DNA of 64,000 bases from Rotaria macrura (taxonomy: Eukaryota; Rotifera; Eurotatoria; Philodinida; Philodinidae), in contig OENT01000889.1 in the NCBI GenBank assembly GCA_900239685.1, positions 1-64,000 of the forward strand. Reading direction: 5' to 3'. Below, piece after piece: positions 11,560 to 24,400 of the stretch. The notes below the pieces were generated by a model. That model was not told the DNA's origin and searched no databases. It saw nothing but the letters and a program-made list of their open reading frames with translations. Positions within the stretch are counted from its first letter, which is position 1. Each line of letters starts with the position of its first letter. The translations under genes were made by a program, and so were the position numbers.

Positions 11560-14500
11560 TCACTTACACAAATACGTCATGTCTTTCTATATGGTAGAAC
11601 TGCGTAGATGGCACATCGGATGACTTCTCTTAAGAATTGATTTCTGGTTCATAACAAACCCATAAGAACTTTTAAAATTCAAAAAATCAACACGAGCTTC
11701 TAATTTGAGAATAACTATATTTGTAGAAGAGTATACCCATCTGACTGTGTGGGTGTTTGTGTTGGGTGGGTATGGTTGAAATTGTGAGTGTCACTACAAG
11801 AAGAGCTGCACTTCCCTCAGGTTCAGACTCATCCTCAACCACATTCACACCCAGAATTTAACCATGCAAAATTTATTTATTCTCATACTGGATGCCTCAA
11901 AAGTCACCCACCACGAAGAAAACTGCGCATCAACGTGATGTTCTGTGCACATGAGTCGATTAGTTTTCTGATAATATAGAAAAGGTCCGAGTTTTTATTC
12001 ATCAGGAAAAATTTTGATATCATAGCTAACAATTATTGTCATTCATTTAAGAGAGCAAATGTCAGATTTCTATCAAAAACAAACTATAGATTTCGGATTT
12101 CTGCCATCAAATACAAAGTTCTCATGTTCTTAGATTTTCAGAAATTGTTAACATTTTATTTGAATGCTTGAGTTTTATGTATCCTATCTTACTTCTCTAG
12201 TCTTATTCCACTGAAAAAGCTTGACAACATTAGCGACTATACTGAACGCTTGGAAAGTTACTCGTATCGATTGTTAACAAAATAGCAAGAGTATTCGATA
12301 ACTTATTGACTAGTGGTAATTTATGGGACATTTCGTGATGGTTTTGGTAAAAAATATTGTATTTTCACCAAGAAACAATGGTACTAGGTTCAAAATACTG
12401 GAAAACGGCTAATAGCTCTGGATAGAGCAATGCAATATTTTCTAGTACTTTGACTATGGCACTGTCTCTGCTTGATGGGAACTAAGAATTTTTTCATCAA
12501 AATAATCGCCATAAAAAGCTCCAGAAAATGGCATTGATCAACATGTTTTGGAAGAGGTTTATATTTTTGTAGTGGAGCACTGGTAGAAGTGTGAGAGGAA
12601 AGGGTTAAATCCCATATTGAAATAGATGAGGCTAGATTTGGAACGTATTAATAAGCTACTACATGAATACAAATTTTGAAGTTTTCTTTACCATCAGGAA
12701 ACCAAAAATCTCATCTGGTCAGAACACGATGGAGATATCCTATTTTCCTATTGCTAGGTCATTTTTCGGACACCCTATATAAGACATTTGCTCTGTGCAG
12801 ATACTAATCTGTAAGAAGTTTCCATTGAAACGCTAGATAATGCTAAACTTTGATCAGATTTGCAGATAGAGATGAACACTTTCCTATAAATACTTGCTAT
12901 TCTTTTAGAACGAAGAAAACGTTTTGCAAAATAAAATGATCTGAAAATTAAAAGATGGTCCATCGCAGTAGTTAACATATACGTAGACATTGAAGAATGT
13001 AAAAACTACGATAAGAATGTGGATTTTTCTTTCGTGCAAAGACATTTTCCCATACAATCTCCATGTAAGACACATCAGAGACGTTCGTTCAAATGAGTTA
13101 ATAAGTATTTCGAGATATGAAACAATATTTGTGTCCATAAATCGACTGCTTAACTCAACGAATAATTCTTACTCTCGGATATCCAATTATTGATAAACGC
13201 GCGAGATTTCTTGTCATAAATATGCAACGGATATTAAGTATGATGAGGAAAAATCAAATTAATGTTAAGTATGAAAAAGTAGCTCAAAGATTTTTTATCT
13301 TGTTTCTCCAGCGATCATTTAAGACACAAACACAAAGAATTGTTGATCACATTAGCATGCATCGATCAATCGAACAGTACTTAAATAGATTCAAATTCCA
13401 TCACTCACGGGAATGTTCAAAAGCATAAATAACAAAAGCAGGACACAAAAAGAAAAGAAAACTTTGTCAAATATTCAATAAAATAATTTTCGAACATGAA
13501 ACTATATAAAACATAATTTTATCCATTTCAAAATTCACATTCCACAGAATTCGTTTGTATCATATTTAGTCTCGTGATTTTACTTATTTAGTAGTTTAAA
13601 ACAAAAAAGTGTTTTCGAAATTGTTGATCTACAGAAAGTCAATACCATAATGTATTCTCATTAAATCTACGAGAGTAAACTAAGTATAGGACAACGAAAC
13701 ATAAGTTACCTAAGTATATTTATCATGAAAATTAGTTCGAGAAATTCTCTTCATCCTTCACAAACGAAAGATTGTTCTAAGTTTTCAATAAGTTCAAATG
13801 TATGCCTTTAGCTTTTTAGTATTCTCATTTCTTATTTTACCAAACTTGAAAAACAAAATCATAGGAAAAACATCTTTTTGAATTTCAGCTTCTAATTTGC
13901 AATTCTAATATGTCGATTTTTCATAATATTAGATAGAAATGATAAATTTCATATCATAGGAAAAATTCTTTTCATTGAGATACTTGAAATTAAAATTTTC
14001 CTATTTCATAACAGAATCGTTTGTTCTTAATTTTTGATATGATGTTTATCCCCATTTGAGAATCGCAAATAGTTAGACTGAGCCATAACAAACATCATTC
14101 GTTACTATGCTATAATTTATACTTGACTCTAGAGATAGACAAGTCAGAGAGTTTTGAGACTCAAGTCATTTTTGACTTGAATTGGTCATTTCTGCTGAAT
14201 TCTGAAAATAATTCATGAATCCAAATTTTACTGGTATATTTTCGAGTAAAAAATCGATTTAAGATTTGTTCATAGTACTCGTTTTCGCAAAAGTCTTATC
14301 CTGCTAGCGCATAATATAATTTGGATGTTTAATTTCAAGTAGAGACTGAAAATTTTATGGTCTTTATTGTTGAGCAGAAATGAATTACTAATGAAAATCT
14401 TCTGTGATACAAGATCAACTGTTAAATTGTGTGTAGGTTGCTGGTGCATGGGTGTGCTGTGCCTATCGGCACGCATGCATTTAGGTCTAGATCTAGTTAT

Positions 14501-15217
14501 GGGTTCCGAGATAATAAATACCGACCATCCACGACCTAATAAACTGCTTCTCAGTTTTCCCAGAGCAAATGAAATAACTATAGCTTCATTCTTACGTTCA
14601 TCACTTATCATTTAGTGTATGGTTAATTATAGGATACCATTTCAGTGTTTGTCAGCACCGTTGACGTTTCGTCGAAAAAAACAAGCAAATGGAATAAGAC
14701 CAGCAAGCACAAACATGCTGGACAATATTCCTATTTCACATCAAAAGAAGCTTACCAATCAAGAAGAGAACGTGATTGTCAGTGTTTGCTTGCAAGACAT
14801 CAAACAACAACCGTTCTTTATATAGCCACTGTTTTCATGGATACTTCATTCATATGAAGTAAACAACTATGCCGTTGCCTCGTAGTGTGCAACAATGAAT
14901 ACACAACAGAACATGGTGAATAAACTCGATGAGAAGCATTCATCCTTGTGAAAAGAATGAGCGACAGATGCATACACCAATTGAATGTAGATTCATTCGA
15001 TGCCTACCCTCTTCTATGCAATGTCATACTAAGTGCATATGGTGATAGTCAAGCATATTTTCATTTCTTTTTTCCTTGAAAAATCCGACACTATTTAAGC
15101 GACAATTTCCATTTAAAAAAATCGATCTTTGTTCTTCTTTTAAGTAAGCGTCAAACAACTAAAACTGAGACGCTATTATATGTTTTGCCAGTGACCTCGA
15201 CTGTAAACACATTCAGT
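11560..15217. other. Intergenic, telomere-like tract only
   Basis: No supported gene. A telomere-like pair of arms sits at 11746-11854 (GTGTGGGTG... to ...CACATTCACACCC). The overlapping short frames at 12775-13428 and 14270-14857 occur on both strands and resemble nothing. Confidence 0.4.
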
Positions 15218-15675
15218 ATGTCAGAAAGTTGGCTCAATGGAATTTGGACAGTCACTGACTATCAGAAAGAAGGGGTGACCTGGGCGATCAGATCCACTGC
15301 CGATACGAGCAAAAATAAATTTCGAATAGAGTATCCATCGATCGGTGGTAACGACGGTCAATGGAAACGAATGAGCCAAGATGCTGCCACCGATTGATAT
15401 ACACTCGATGAAATTATCAACTCTCCTGATGGCATCACACGCAATGGTGGCAAAATTATCGTCACCAAAGTGACCAAGGATCATATGTCATACAGTTACT
15501 TTCGTCCACCAACATTTGAAGTAGTGAGTTCTTGGTCAACATTACAACGAGACAGCTGAATCCCCGTACAAAACTTCTGTTCATACTTTTTCAGAAACTA
15601 TTTCAGTATATGAAAAAACAAAGCGAATATTTTGATCAAATCAACCTCAAGAAAAAAGAAGAGTTTTGTCAGTGA
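15218..15675 (+). pseudogene. Two-exon gene of unknown function with an in-frame TGA
   Basis: Exon 1 is 15218-15523 and exon 2 is 15595-15675. The 71-bp intron has a GTGAGT donor and a TTTTTCAG acceptor. The exons total 387 nt and stay in phase. The frame is interrupted by TGA at 15395-15397 (codon 60), but coding-like sequence continues in the same frame on both sides (WKRMSQDAATD, then YTLDEIINSPDGITRNGGK). The product would be a soluble protein of about 128 residues with a lysine-rich tail and no signal peptide. I do not recognise the family. The stop may be a real inactivating mutation, an allele difference or a sequence error. Confidence 0.5.
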
Positions 15676-15837
15676 AAGATTGCCAGCTGTCAACGACGAA
15701 ATGTTTTTGATAGGATAGTCGTGCAATTCATCTACGCTTGTCACATATTGCAAAGAGTGCGGATCAGGAAAGAAAACGTCGACTAATTCGTTAGTGAAAT
15801 ATACCAATCAATTTCATTTCACCATTGCTTAAGCCTT

Positions 15838-15904
15838 GGTGTGGGTGTGACTGTAATTGTGAGGAAAAGAATATTTAGTTCCACACTCTATACTCACACC
15901 CAAA
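15838..15904 (+). repeat. Telomere-like dispersed tract 2
   Basis: The tract begins GGTGTGGGTGTGACTGTAAT and ends TACTCACACCCAAAC, so it has a G-rich arm, a ~35-base spacer and a C-rich arm. Its first 22 bases match the tract at 2698 almost exactly. Confidence 0.65.
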
Positions 15905-17832
15905 CTATGAAGAACTTTAGTTACATTTCAGTTTCATTACTGGTATCATGTATTGTGGGTGGAATTTCTGCCGTGTGCCAGGAGAAAGTCAGAAACTAAT
16001 TGTCGTCATCATACTCCAATGAACACGAATAGCTTCATGGGTTATTTTGGCGGAGAAAGAAATCAGCACTTCGTAAATGAGTCCACTGACGCGATTGAAT
16101 ATGTTTTCATCATTGTCACCGAAATTATTGGGCGCCGTTGATTTCTTGTTTCTTTATTATGATTTGCTAAACAGAAGATTTTTTTCAATAAAACTTAATC
16201 TCTCAATGAAAAAATAGGTGAGTATGAATAATCTCACGTTTCACTTTCTGCTATTGCAAAGCACGAATCGAATTGAATCATGATTAGTTCTTATTGGATT
16301 AGTGGATTTTTGATGTAACAAGAGCTTCACATTCATGAATATACCTTTGATTGAACTAAAATCTTCGAAATTCAGTTAACTTCCATTTTTCATTTGATAT
16401 TCGAAATATTTAATTGGTCGTTTTATAAAATATTACTGCAAAATTAAACTATTACGCATTTATACAAAAATTATTGTTAGAACCACATGCAAAGATCGTC
16501 AATTCACATATGTCTCTAATTACAGCACTGGACAAGAAGGAATTCAATCAACACATTTGGAATCCTTTTTCAAAATCATACGCCTTGAAAGTTTAATATG
16601 CCGCCTCAATGTATAAATGGGACAGGACATGTAAGAACTTACCGCAGGGTCATCATATTAATTGAACGTCCATGATAAAATGCATTTAAAAACTAAATCA
16701 ATTGATAATGATTTTACTAAGATAGTGTTAACAAATAGTAAAACTGCTATTAAAGTAAATAGATAATTGATCAGAAACGGTAGAGAAAACAGAGGTGAAC
16801 AAAAGGCAGTTGTATCTTCTAAGTCCTTCCCAAGCTTTACAACGTGTTCATTTTTTTTTCGAAAAACAATTTAATTTTAACAGAATAGATGTTCATTGTT
16901 TCGTTCAAAACAGGTGACCATAAAAGAGTATGGGTGATGATTGGCTGGGGTAACCATGTCTTCTTTTAATCTAGACCAACATATTCAAGTGTACATCCCA
17001 CCTACAGCCTCTTCGAAGGTTCGGTAGTGAATGCAAGATGGAACTGATCCTTTACTGGTGCTAAGGCAAGAAAATGAATGATTCACTTCCAAGCTATTCT
17101 GAATAACGTATGTGAAAATCATTTTTAGTATATTCCATGTACTTCTGTGTGTATCCGTGCGGATGAAATATCGACTGATGACATTTTCTTTCTTTCTTTT
17201 CTTCCATGACGAATAAACAAAGACAACTCACTGTGTATTACACCTTTCTTTCAGTAAAGACAATGAGTGAGTATGTTCATGTTTCTTGTTCGAACAATGC
17301 TCTTGAATCCATTTACATTTGCCTTACTAATCTGACAACGAACACATTTTTTCTTCTGTCCTAAATGTACTGTAAAGATATTGATAATCCTCAGAAGTTT
17401 TGTCTTTTCGTCAACTTTATCGAGACAAGCAGTATATCATTAACTGCAATTTTATATGTATGTCATGAAATATTTCCAAGAAATTCAATTATGAGTGAAA
17501 TTTTCATGCAGTAGAATTAATAATGACTAGAAAAAAATAGTCGATCAATTCGTCTTCTTCTCACCCATAAAAGTGTTTTCGAAGACAGTTTCCTAGACCC
17601 AACCGCTCAAAACTCAATCCGCGAATCAGAGTTTCACATACTGATATGTGTTCTCTTTCAGTAGGTGCCATCGCTGAAAAATCTTCGGACAAAAATACAG
17701 CTGTAAGGTGTCATATATTATGTACAATGGTTTTCAAGTATTTTTTACTTTTGTACAAAATGCAAACAAAAATGCTCCTAAAATAAAATTTACTACAAAA
17801 GGACAACAATAAATGATATCCGTTTCTCACAA
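15905..17832. other. Intergenic, no supported gene
   Basis: A short open stretch at 15953-16141 has some protein-like composition but no start, splice site or family support. The rest is AT-rich without clear structure. Confidence 0.4.
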
Positions 17833-18864
17833 CTAGACGGAAAGTTGGGTTAGATCTTGTAATTGTTCATTGATCAACCACTGCTTTTTCTTCGTAATTT
17901 TCTTCGGGTGAAAATAATTAAAACTTGATTTTTGTCTATATTCACTATCGCATGTTGCTGCCGAACGATGTCCTTCTTGGTTGAGACTTGAATGACGTTC
18001 TTGAGCTCTTACTGATGGTTCTGTTTGACGACGTGTTCTTCTTTTTAATAATTCTCGTTGTTTCAATTGTCTGGCATGAGCAAATTTTGAATTAGGCCTG
18101 TATCTTGAATCCTTCTCAAATTCAAGGAAAACTGATTCACTGGACGAGCATTTTGATTTGAATCGTTCATCTCGAATTTTTTCATGTGTGTGCTGTTCAC
18201 GTACGCAGCGCTCCCATTCCGATTTTAACTTTTTACTAACTGAGTTAATATCAATTGTAACACTCGCATTCGGCTTTATGATAATCTGTAACAGATTCGA
18301 CACTTTTCGAGTATCGAGTAATTGAAGTTTTACTTGGTTCTGCTGTTGAAATCGTTGAAGATTAACACCCTGCTTACCAATGAATCGACCGATAGTAGCT
18401 TCATTTACGTAAGATGATAGGCTAATCTGGAACCGTTTAGGATGTGGGCGACGTTCCTTCTTCGACTTCTTAGTTAAAACTAAAGAGGGTTGCGATGTTT
18501 CTTCTTTTTTCTTTTTTAAAGTATGTCTGATATTAATATGATCTTCCAACGCTTTCATATTTGTAAATGCTTTAATTCTTAGACATCCTTCGATATTACA
18601 TGTCAGTACTCGATGTTTCACATTCACTGCTTCCAGTGTTTGAACGCCATTATCATCAATGTTTTGCTTAACAATAACATCAAAATCAAATAGTTCGCCA
18701 ATATATTGATTATCGTTGGTTAAGTATCTTTTTGAACGCTTTTTAAAATTGTTGAAGTGAACTGATAAAATACGTTTTGTTTTATCTTCTTGAATAAAAC
18801 CAAAGCCAGTATCTTGATTGAACTCAATTATATATCCAGAAGATGAGGTCATGGCTGTATTCAT
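17833..18864 (-). CDS. RNA-binding protein with cold-shock, C2H2 zinc-finger and KH domains
   Basis: Intronless 343-residue protein. Residues ~7-85 form a cold-shock-like beta-barrel with an RNP1-type GFGFIQ (20-25) and an RNP2-like VHFNNF (35-40). Residues 89-114 form a C2H2 finger (C89, C94, H109, H114). A basic linker follows (KKKKEE, KKSKKERR). Residues ~148-215 form a KH domain with the GKQG loop (163-166) inside IGRFIGKQGVNLQRF. The C-terminal third is Arg/Lys/Ser-rich and looks disordered. Three nucleic-acid-binding modules and no enzyme domain suggest an RNA-binding regulator of mRNA stability or translation in cytoplasm or nucleus. The start at 18864 is the first ATG; an in-frame ATG four codons later is an alternative. 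I do not recall this domain order as a named family. Confidence 0.85.
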   Translation of the reverse strand: MNTAMTSSSGYIIEFNQDTGFGFIQEDKTKRILSVHFNNFKKRSKRYLTNDNQYIGELFDFDVIVKQNIDDNGVQTLEAVNVKHRVLTCNIEGCLRIKAFTNMKALEDHINIRHTLKKKKEETSQPSLVLTKKSKKERRPHPKRFQISLSSYVNEATIGRFIGKQGVNLQRFQQQNQVKLQLLDTRKVSNLLQIIIKPNASVTIDINSVSKKLKSEWERCVREQHTHEKIRDERFKSKCSSSESVFLEFEKDSRYRPNSKFAHARQLKQRELLKRRTRRQTEPSVRAQERHSSLNQEGHRSAATCDSEYRQKSSFNYFHPKKITKKKQWLINEQLQDLTQLSV

Positions 18865-19092
18865 TATTTGCTTTTTATACCACTATAGCAGTAGAAAAAA
18901 GAAAAAACTGATTGTCTTATATATGCATCGTGAAGTGAATTCATTCTTGCACCATTTTTACCAAATAAGTGACATTGTGCTAGAAAAAGATGAGGTAATT
19001 CAAAAAGCGTGATGAACGAAGGAAAAAAAATGATTTTTCTTTCTATTGTGCAAGATTAAGAGTTTTCGCAGTGAATGCATATGACGTTATAG
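18865..19092. other. Spacer upstream of the RNA-binding protein gene
   Basis: Probable promoter region of the minus-strand gene. No distinct TATA box could be fixed. Confidence 0.3.
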
Positions 19093-19100
19093 GACAAAAC

Positions 19101-19779
19101 GGTATGGGGGTAAATCAGCGAAAAGCATTTTAGCGAAAAATTTTGAGCGAATACAAAACAGCGAAAAATGTTTGAGCGAAGATATCTTTTAGCGAAATGT
19201 TTTTTTGTAAAAATATATTTTGTGCGAATTGTGAAGGATAAAACAGAAGTGTAAAATAGAGAAATCTTCCATTTAATGAAACATGAAAAATCATGGTCTT
19301 TTTTTATTTAAAATAAATGTAATAGATGAGCATCAACGATATAAGAAATATCGACTTAGGAAAAAAAAGAATTCCAATCATAAAATCAATGAATAATTGT
19401 AGAATGTTGAACCACGATCAATTGTAGGCCATGAATAAATTCCAACAGAGTAATTTGTTTTTGTAAATATATACATCATTGAACGATGTAACATCACTTA
19501 CGGACGATTAAATATCGAAAAAAACGAATAAAATAGATTAACATGCCGAGAAAAGTGAAACGAACAAGATCTGTTGCATATGTATACACATCAACATGGT
19601 GATTCATTGTCAAGCAAATGATCGAATCTTATCAAGAAAAAATTGCTCTAATTTCCACAGTCGCTGTTTTATTGCTAATAAAAAAACTTTGAGCTTTGGC
19701 TATTTTACTTTTCGAAGGTTTTACTTTCGTTATTGTTTAATTTCACTGAAAATACTTTTCGCTCAAACGACACCATATC
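19101..19779. mobile_element. Non-autonomous element with 8-bp target duplication
   Basis: A perfect 8-mer GACAAAAC flanks the element (19093-19100 and 19780-19787). The ends are imperfect inverted repeats: the left begins GGTATGGGGGTAAATCAGCG and the right reads back as GATATGGTGTCGTTTGAGCG, both continuing AAAAG. Inside the left end the motif AGCGAAA repeats about five times every ~20 bases. An 8-bp duplication fits the hAT superfamily. No transposase is encoded. Confidence 0.6.
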
Positions 19780-19787
19780 GACAAAAC

Positions 19788-20795
19788 CCCTCCATTGACT
19801 ATGTTTACAGTTCCAGCAATGTTGCATATCCAGAATTTCTGAGACAACTTGTTAAATATCATTCTTGATCCCAACTTGATTATTTGTAGAGGGCAAGGCA
19901 AGAACGATTACATAATACTCATTAGAAGTATTCACTTTTCACTTGTGTATGATTCACCAGTCATAAGCTTACATTTTTTTTTCTAAAGAACAACTAGTTC
20001 TATTTTGCTAGGTATCCATATGAAATGATTTGAATCACTTCCTTTATTTTGCGATTGCATTTCTTTATTCAAAGGAAGAAAGCATGGATTTGGCAATCTC
20101 ACTGTAGAGAATAGATTTAGTCAATTTGACACTCAAACATTCTTTTATCTCAATTCTATCTATATTGATCACCACTACAGCAGGAACCAAGTAGACTAAT
20201 CGATGCGTATAATTTTTCAAATCCAATTAATTAACATCGATATATCATATTAGTTTTAGAAATTTACTTCTATTTTCATAGCGATAAACAAGTAGTAACA
20301 GTTTTTATATGCGAGCACATTATTAGAGAAAAAACTATTGTCATAAATATTTCTCCCACAAAAAAAGACTTGTATCAAGCTAAATAAATTTGAACTGATC
20401 TTATCTATTTTTCGGGCTCAATATAATATGCATGAAAAATGTCAGGCAGATTTTATGATCGATCTGTTTGTCCAATCTTGATACAATTCATTGATTAGTT
20501 TGTCATTAATGATTTAGAAATAGAAAGATTATATTTAATATCAATTTGCTTATTTTTATGTTTCAATAATTGTCCTTGAGGTTATTTTAACAAATAGAAC
20601 ATTTGAGGATAGAAGATTTGTAGCAAAAACATCTTCGCTTATGTCGATATCAAATATTTATTCACACGAAGGTAGCAATTATTTGAAGAACACTTAAATC
20701 GTTGTAATTAACAAACGTAATTGGACTATTTTCCTCTTCTAATTCATTTTTGGCGTATTTTTGATGAGTATTGACATAATCTTGAATAGAACAGA
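19788..20795. other. Intergenic, no supported gene
   Basis: AT-rich upstream region of the LURP-one-like gene with no protein-like frame. Confidence 0.4.
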
Positions 20796-20803
20796 ACATA
20801 TCA

Positions 20804-20810
20804 TATATAA
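20804..20810 (+). promoter_or_regulatory. TATA box of the LURP-one-like gene
   Basis: TATATAA lies 64 bp upstream of the ATG at 20868. Confidence 0.45.
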
Positions 20811-20867
20811 TGCCATCGCTTTTTCACACCATATTCACATTAACATATCTCGACTCAAAGCAGCAAT

Positions 20868-21476
20868 ATGTCTGTTGGTGCTAATTTTCTTTCAATTTTA
20901 CTGGTAATGGCGTGTGCTCTCACTCGTTTGCTGGCTGTAAGTCAACATTACGTGGTAAAGACAGATTTCAGCTCTGCATCAGGAAAGAAGCAATTCTCAG
21001 TGTACGATACAACAGAAACCATACTGAAATATCGGATCGGATCAAAATTTCTACTTTCAGACAGTAGACAAGTTCATGTTTATCCATCAAAAGAAGTTGT
21101 TGGCAAATCAAATCGCAGATGGACATCGGCTTTCGAAGCTGATATTTCAGTTCTTGATTCAAGTTCCAACTATTGGATCAATGGGAATATTACACAATTA
21201 AATAGACCTAGTTTAAAGCGACCAACTCAACACTCCATCTTTTGGAATGATCAGTCGTTAATGTTAGAAACACATCTCGCTTCATATTTTAGAAAAATCT
21301 ATGATGAGGGTGAAAATGATGTTTTGGCTGAATTTTCAAAGCGGTCCGTTTCACAATCAGTACCAAATATCTACGATTTGATCATATTCTCAAATAAATT
21401 TCCGGATGCATTTTACCTTCTAGTGTTCACTGCTGACGATTTCCCTATATTGCCTGGTGGGAAACACAACGAATGA
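20868..21476 (+). CDS. Secreted LURP-one/tubby-like fold protein
   Basis: Intronless, 202 residues. The first ~23 residues form a signal peptide (FLSILLVMACALTRLLA). The rest alternates short beta strands and turns in the manner of LURP-one-related (tubby C-terminal-like) domains. These are KKQFSVYDTTETILKYRI, an FLLSDSRQVHVY strand pair, FEADISVLDSSSNYWINGNI, a central helix near residues 130-150 and a closing IPDAFYLL-type hydrophobic helix (FPDAFYLLVFTADDF). LURP-one-like proteins are beta-barrels around a hydrophobic helix; their roles are poorly known. The fold is assigned from pattern, not from a diagnostic motif. No enzymatic residues are evident. Confidence 0.65.
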   Translation: MSVGANFLSILLVMACALTRLLAVSQHYVVKTDFSSASGKKQFSVYDTTETILKYRIGSKFLLSDSRQVHVYPSKEVVGKSNRRWTSAFEADISVLDSSSNYWINGNITQLNRPSLKRPTQHSIFWNDQSLMLETHLASYFRKIYDEGENDVLAEFSKRSVSQSVPNIYDLIIFSNKFPDAFYLLVFTADDFPILPGGKHNE

Positions 21477-24400
21477 AATACATACGGTATATATATGTGA
21501 CATTCTCTGGATCCATCGACATGATTATGCATGAAATATAATCAAGAAATGACAAAGATAACTTTAGAGGAGAAATCAATATGAACCAATGTCTCTTTTG
21601 AAAAGATATTCATTTTTTTCGAAAGAATCTTTCTAGTTAGAAAAAAAAACATTTGTATTTCGATATTAGAGAAAGTGATTTGGTGGTGAATTTCTACTTC
21701 TGAATGGGTATGGGTGTGAGTCTAAAGTTCGCTCATACAGACATTGACACAACCACAGCCACACCCTCGATTGGTAAAAATCCAAGTTAAAAATTTATTA
21801 TCATTGAAAAGTGATGAACAAAATAGGAGTACACCATACCGATCATTTACTCATTAGGCAGACCTATATTCTTGATCAGTCAAACAATGAGTAGAAGATT
21901 AATCTAAAATAACTTTTCCTAGGTTATTTTTGCATGATGCGGATGAATATGAAATCAGTTTTTATCGATTTTGAAAAAAAGATTTGTTTTCTCGAGATGA
22001 GATTTATGGTTATTAGTTGCATGAGATAGAATGTGACTGATATTAACACGAACCTCAGTTTTTTTTTCTGCTATACTTTAACGTCAGAGAATGAGTCGTG
22101 CTGAGATCAATGTTTATTTAAAAAAGTTCATCCCAACATCTCGCACACAGGTCGGAAAATCCCCAACATACTGAGTACACACCACTGGTGGAGGTTTAAT
22201 TGGATCAAAATCGATTCTTTAAACTTATTTTTTGGTGTTAGCTTTTATAGGAAAAATCACATGATTTTATATTTTAGATTTGACAATCGTTTGGCTATCC
22301 TTATCATTTAAGAGAATAAAATTGGAAAACAAAGTCCCGTATCTCTCTGATAGAGTAGGATGGTTCTCTTCCACACCCTCTCTCAAGTTACAGCACATGC
22401 AGCTCTATTGTTAGCGAAAAAATATGCAATTAAATTTCAGTCGAAAAATAAAAATACTTTTATACTTAGATAAATGCCATTAGCTTTCTTCATGAATACG
22501 TATCTACAAAATAGTTGTTAATATTTGATGAAATCTATAAAAAAATTAAATAAAAGTGTTTAGTAATTTAATACGTATTTCCAAAAAAAAACAAGTTTAT
22601 CGATATTTGACGTTCGCAGTCACAAAGAAAATGACAACATATAAATGGAATTAGAGATCGACTTGAGCAAAAAAAATATATTCAGAAAGCAACCGCATGC
22701 CAATTAAAGCTACTTGACCAGCGTGATTTGAATATCTATCAATATATTTTTACTCACATTGATTAGATTCATAACAACATCTTGATTACTATATATGAGC
22801 AGTGAAGCATCCATCACAGGCACTCTTCCCGTTTAATACTATCATATTACTTGAATAATGCAAGCCTACGTTTCTTCTATATCTGATCAAAATAAAAAAG
22901 TTGACCGATGTCAAATCCATTAGCCATAGCTTTGCTTAGCAAAGATATGGTCACACTTCCATATTTTACATATAGAGCAGACTAACGTCTGATGTATCAA
23001 TAATTTAGTTTAGCGGTTGACTATATTTCAAAGGTCTCCTCTCTCAGCTTCTAAATGTATCGACATCTGACAATCCATTGAATAATAATTAATGAAAGTA
23101 ATTCAATTAAAAATCTTTTTTTACTCCAGATCTATTACTCAAGAGAATCATTCTGGTAATTGGATCTGTTCAGATGCTGGTTGAAATCCAATAGAATTCT
23201 TCTGTAGGCATTCGATAGAATCCTACGATAGCACTCGACTCATCTGAAGCAACGTCATCATGTACTACCTAATCAAGAAAATAGGATTTGTCCGTCAGAT
23301 TCAATCATCTAGATAGCAAATGTACGAAACAACATACAAAAAATGAAGATTTAATTCAATCAGATTTAGAACGGTGAACAGGAAAATATGAAAATCTATC
23401 AGTTGAAAATTTTCAAATCAATTATTCATTAATTGGTGATCTTAATGAAAATCATCATTGAGGGTGGGTTTATATCTAGTTTTCCCTTCAGCACAGACCT
23501 ACATCAAAGCAATCAATCGAAACAGAAAGTAACTCAATTGAAATGCAAAAATTTATTCAACCGTTTTAGTCTTAAATTGGCTTTTCTTATGATTTTACCA
23601 AAACAAGGAACTGAGAATAAAGGTTTAGGCTACTATTAGAATTCGAGAAAAAGTAATAAAATAGAGTGTCAATTTGCGTGTGTATCCTAGTGTGGTCTGA
23701 GATCTATCACATAAACTCGAAAATAAACTCTGGAAACTACCTCCACACTATGAATTCTGGATGTAAGTATAGTATTTTTTAAATTTATTATTCTACGAGG
23801 AGATTTTTTAAATTGTAAATTATAAACTTGCTTTGTATATAATGTCTGAAAATGGCATGAATGATTGAATGACAAGAAAGGTATATTTTAGTCATTATTT
23901 ACCACAGGACGGACGTTGTTACTGTATTTATATTTGACTTTCGATGAAATACAAGATAAAAACGTAACTTCAATATGATATATTACTGCAAATTCTTGAT
24001 AGTTTATTTAAAATGAAAATACTATTTTCGAAAGCTATCACTTCAGACTTTTAATAAAATCATGTTAAAATCAATCATAGAATTGAATTAAATACAAAGT
24101 TCACAGGATGAATTCTTTTGATATTTTAATACAGTTCTTTTTTACCACAATTCCATGAAAATTTTCGATTAAATTTTGTAAGCTCTGTATGTCAGTCATA
24201 CAATCTGGTATGCAGTGAAAGAATAGAAAAGAGAAAAAGATACCTTTCGTGCTAATTGAATCCACACATTCTACTAGCAAGGTATTTTCTCTAGGTCAAT
24301 TAGACTAGAAGGGGGATTTTAATCTTAGTTTAGCGTTAGAATGTAGTTACCAAATTTAAATATAAGACTAAAATTAACCAAACAAAAAAAAATTTGAAAG

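Noticed and set aside
14270..14857. Cluster of short frames on both strands
   Set aside because: Mutually overlapping on opposite strands with no domain pattern; treated as chance.
15395..15397. TGA as a selenocysteine codon
   Set aside because: The residue context is not that of a known selenoprotein and I see no SECIS-like hairpin downstream. A mutation or error is simpler.
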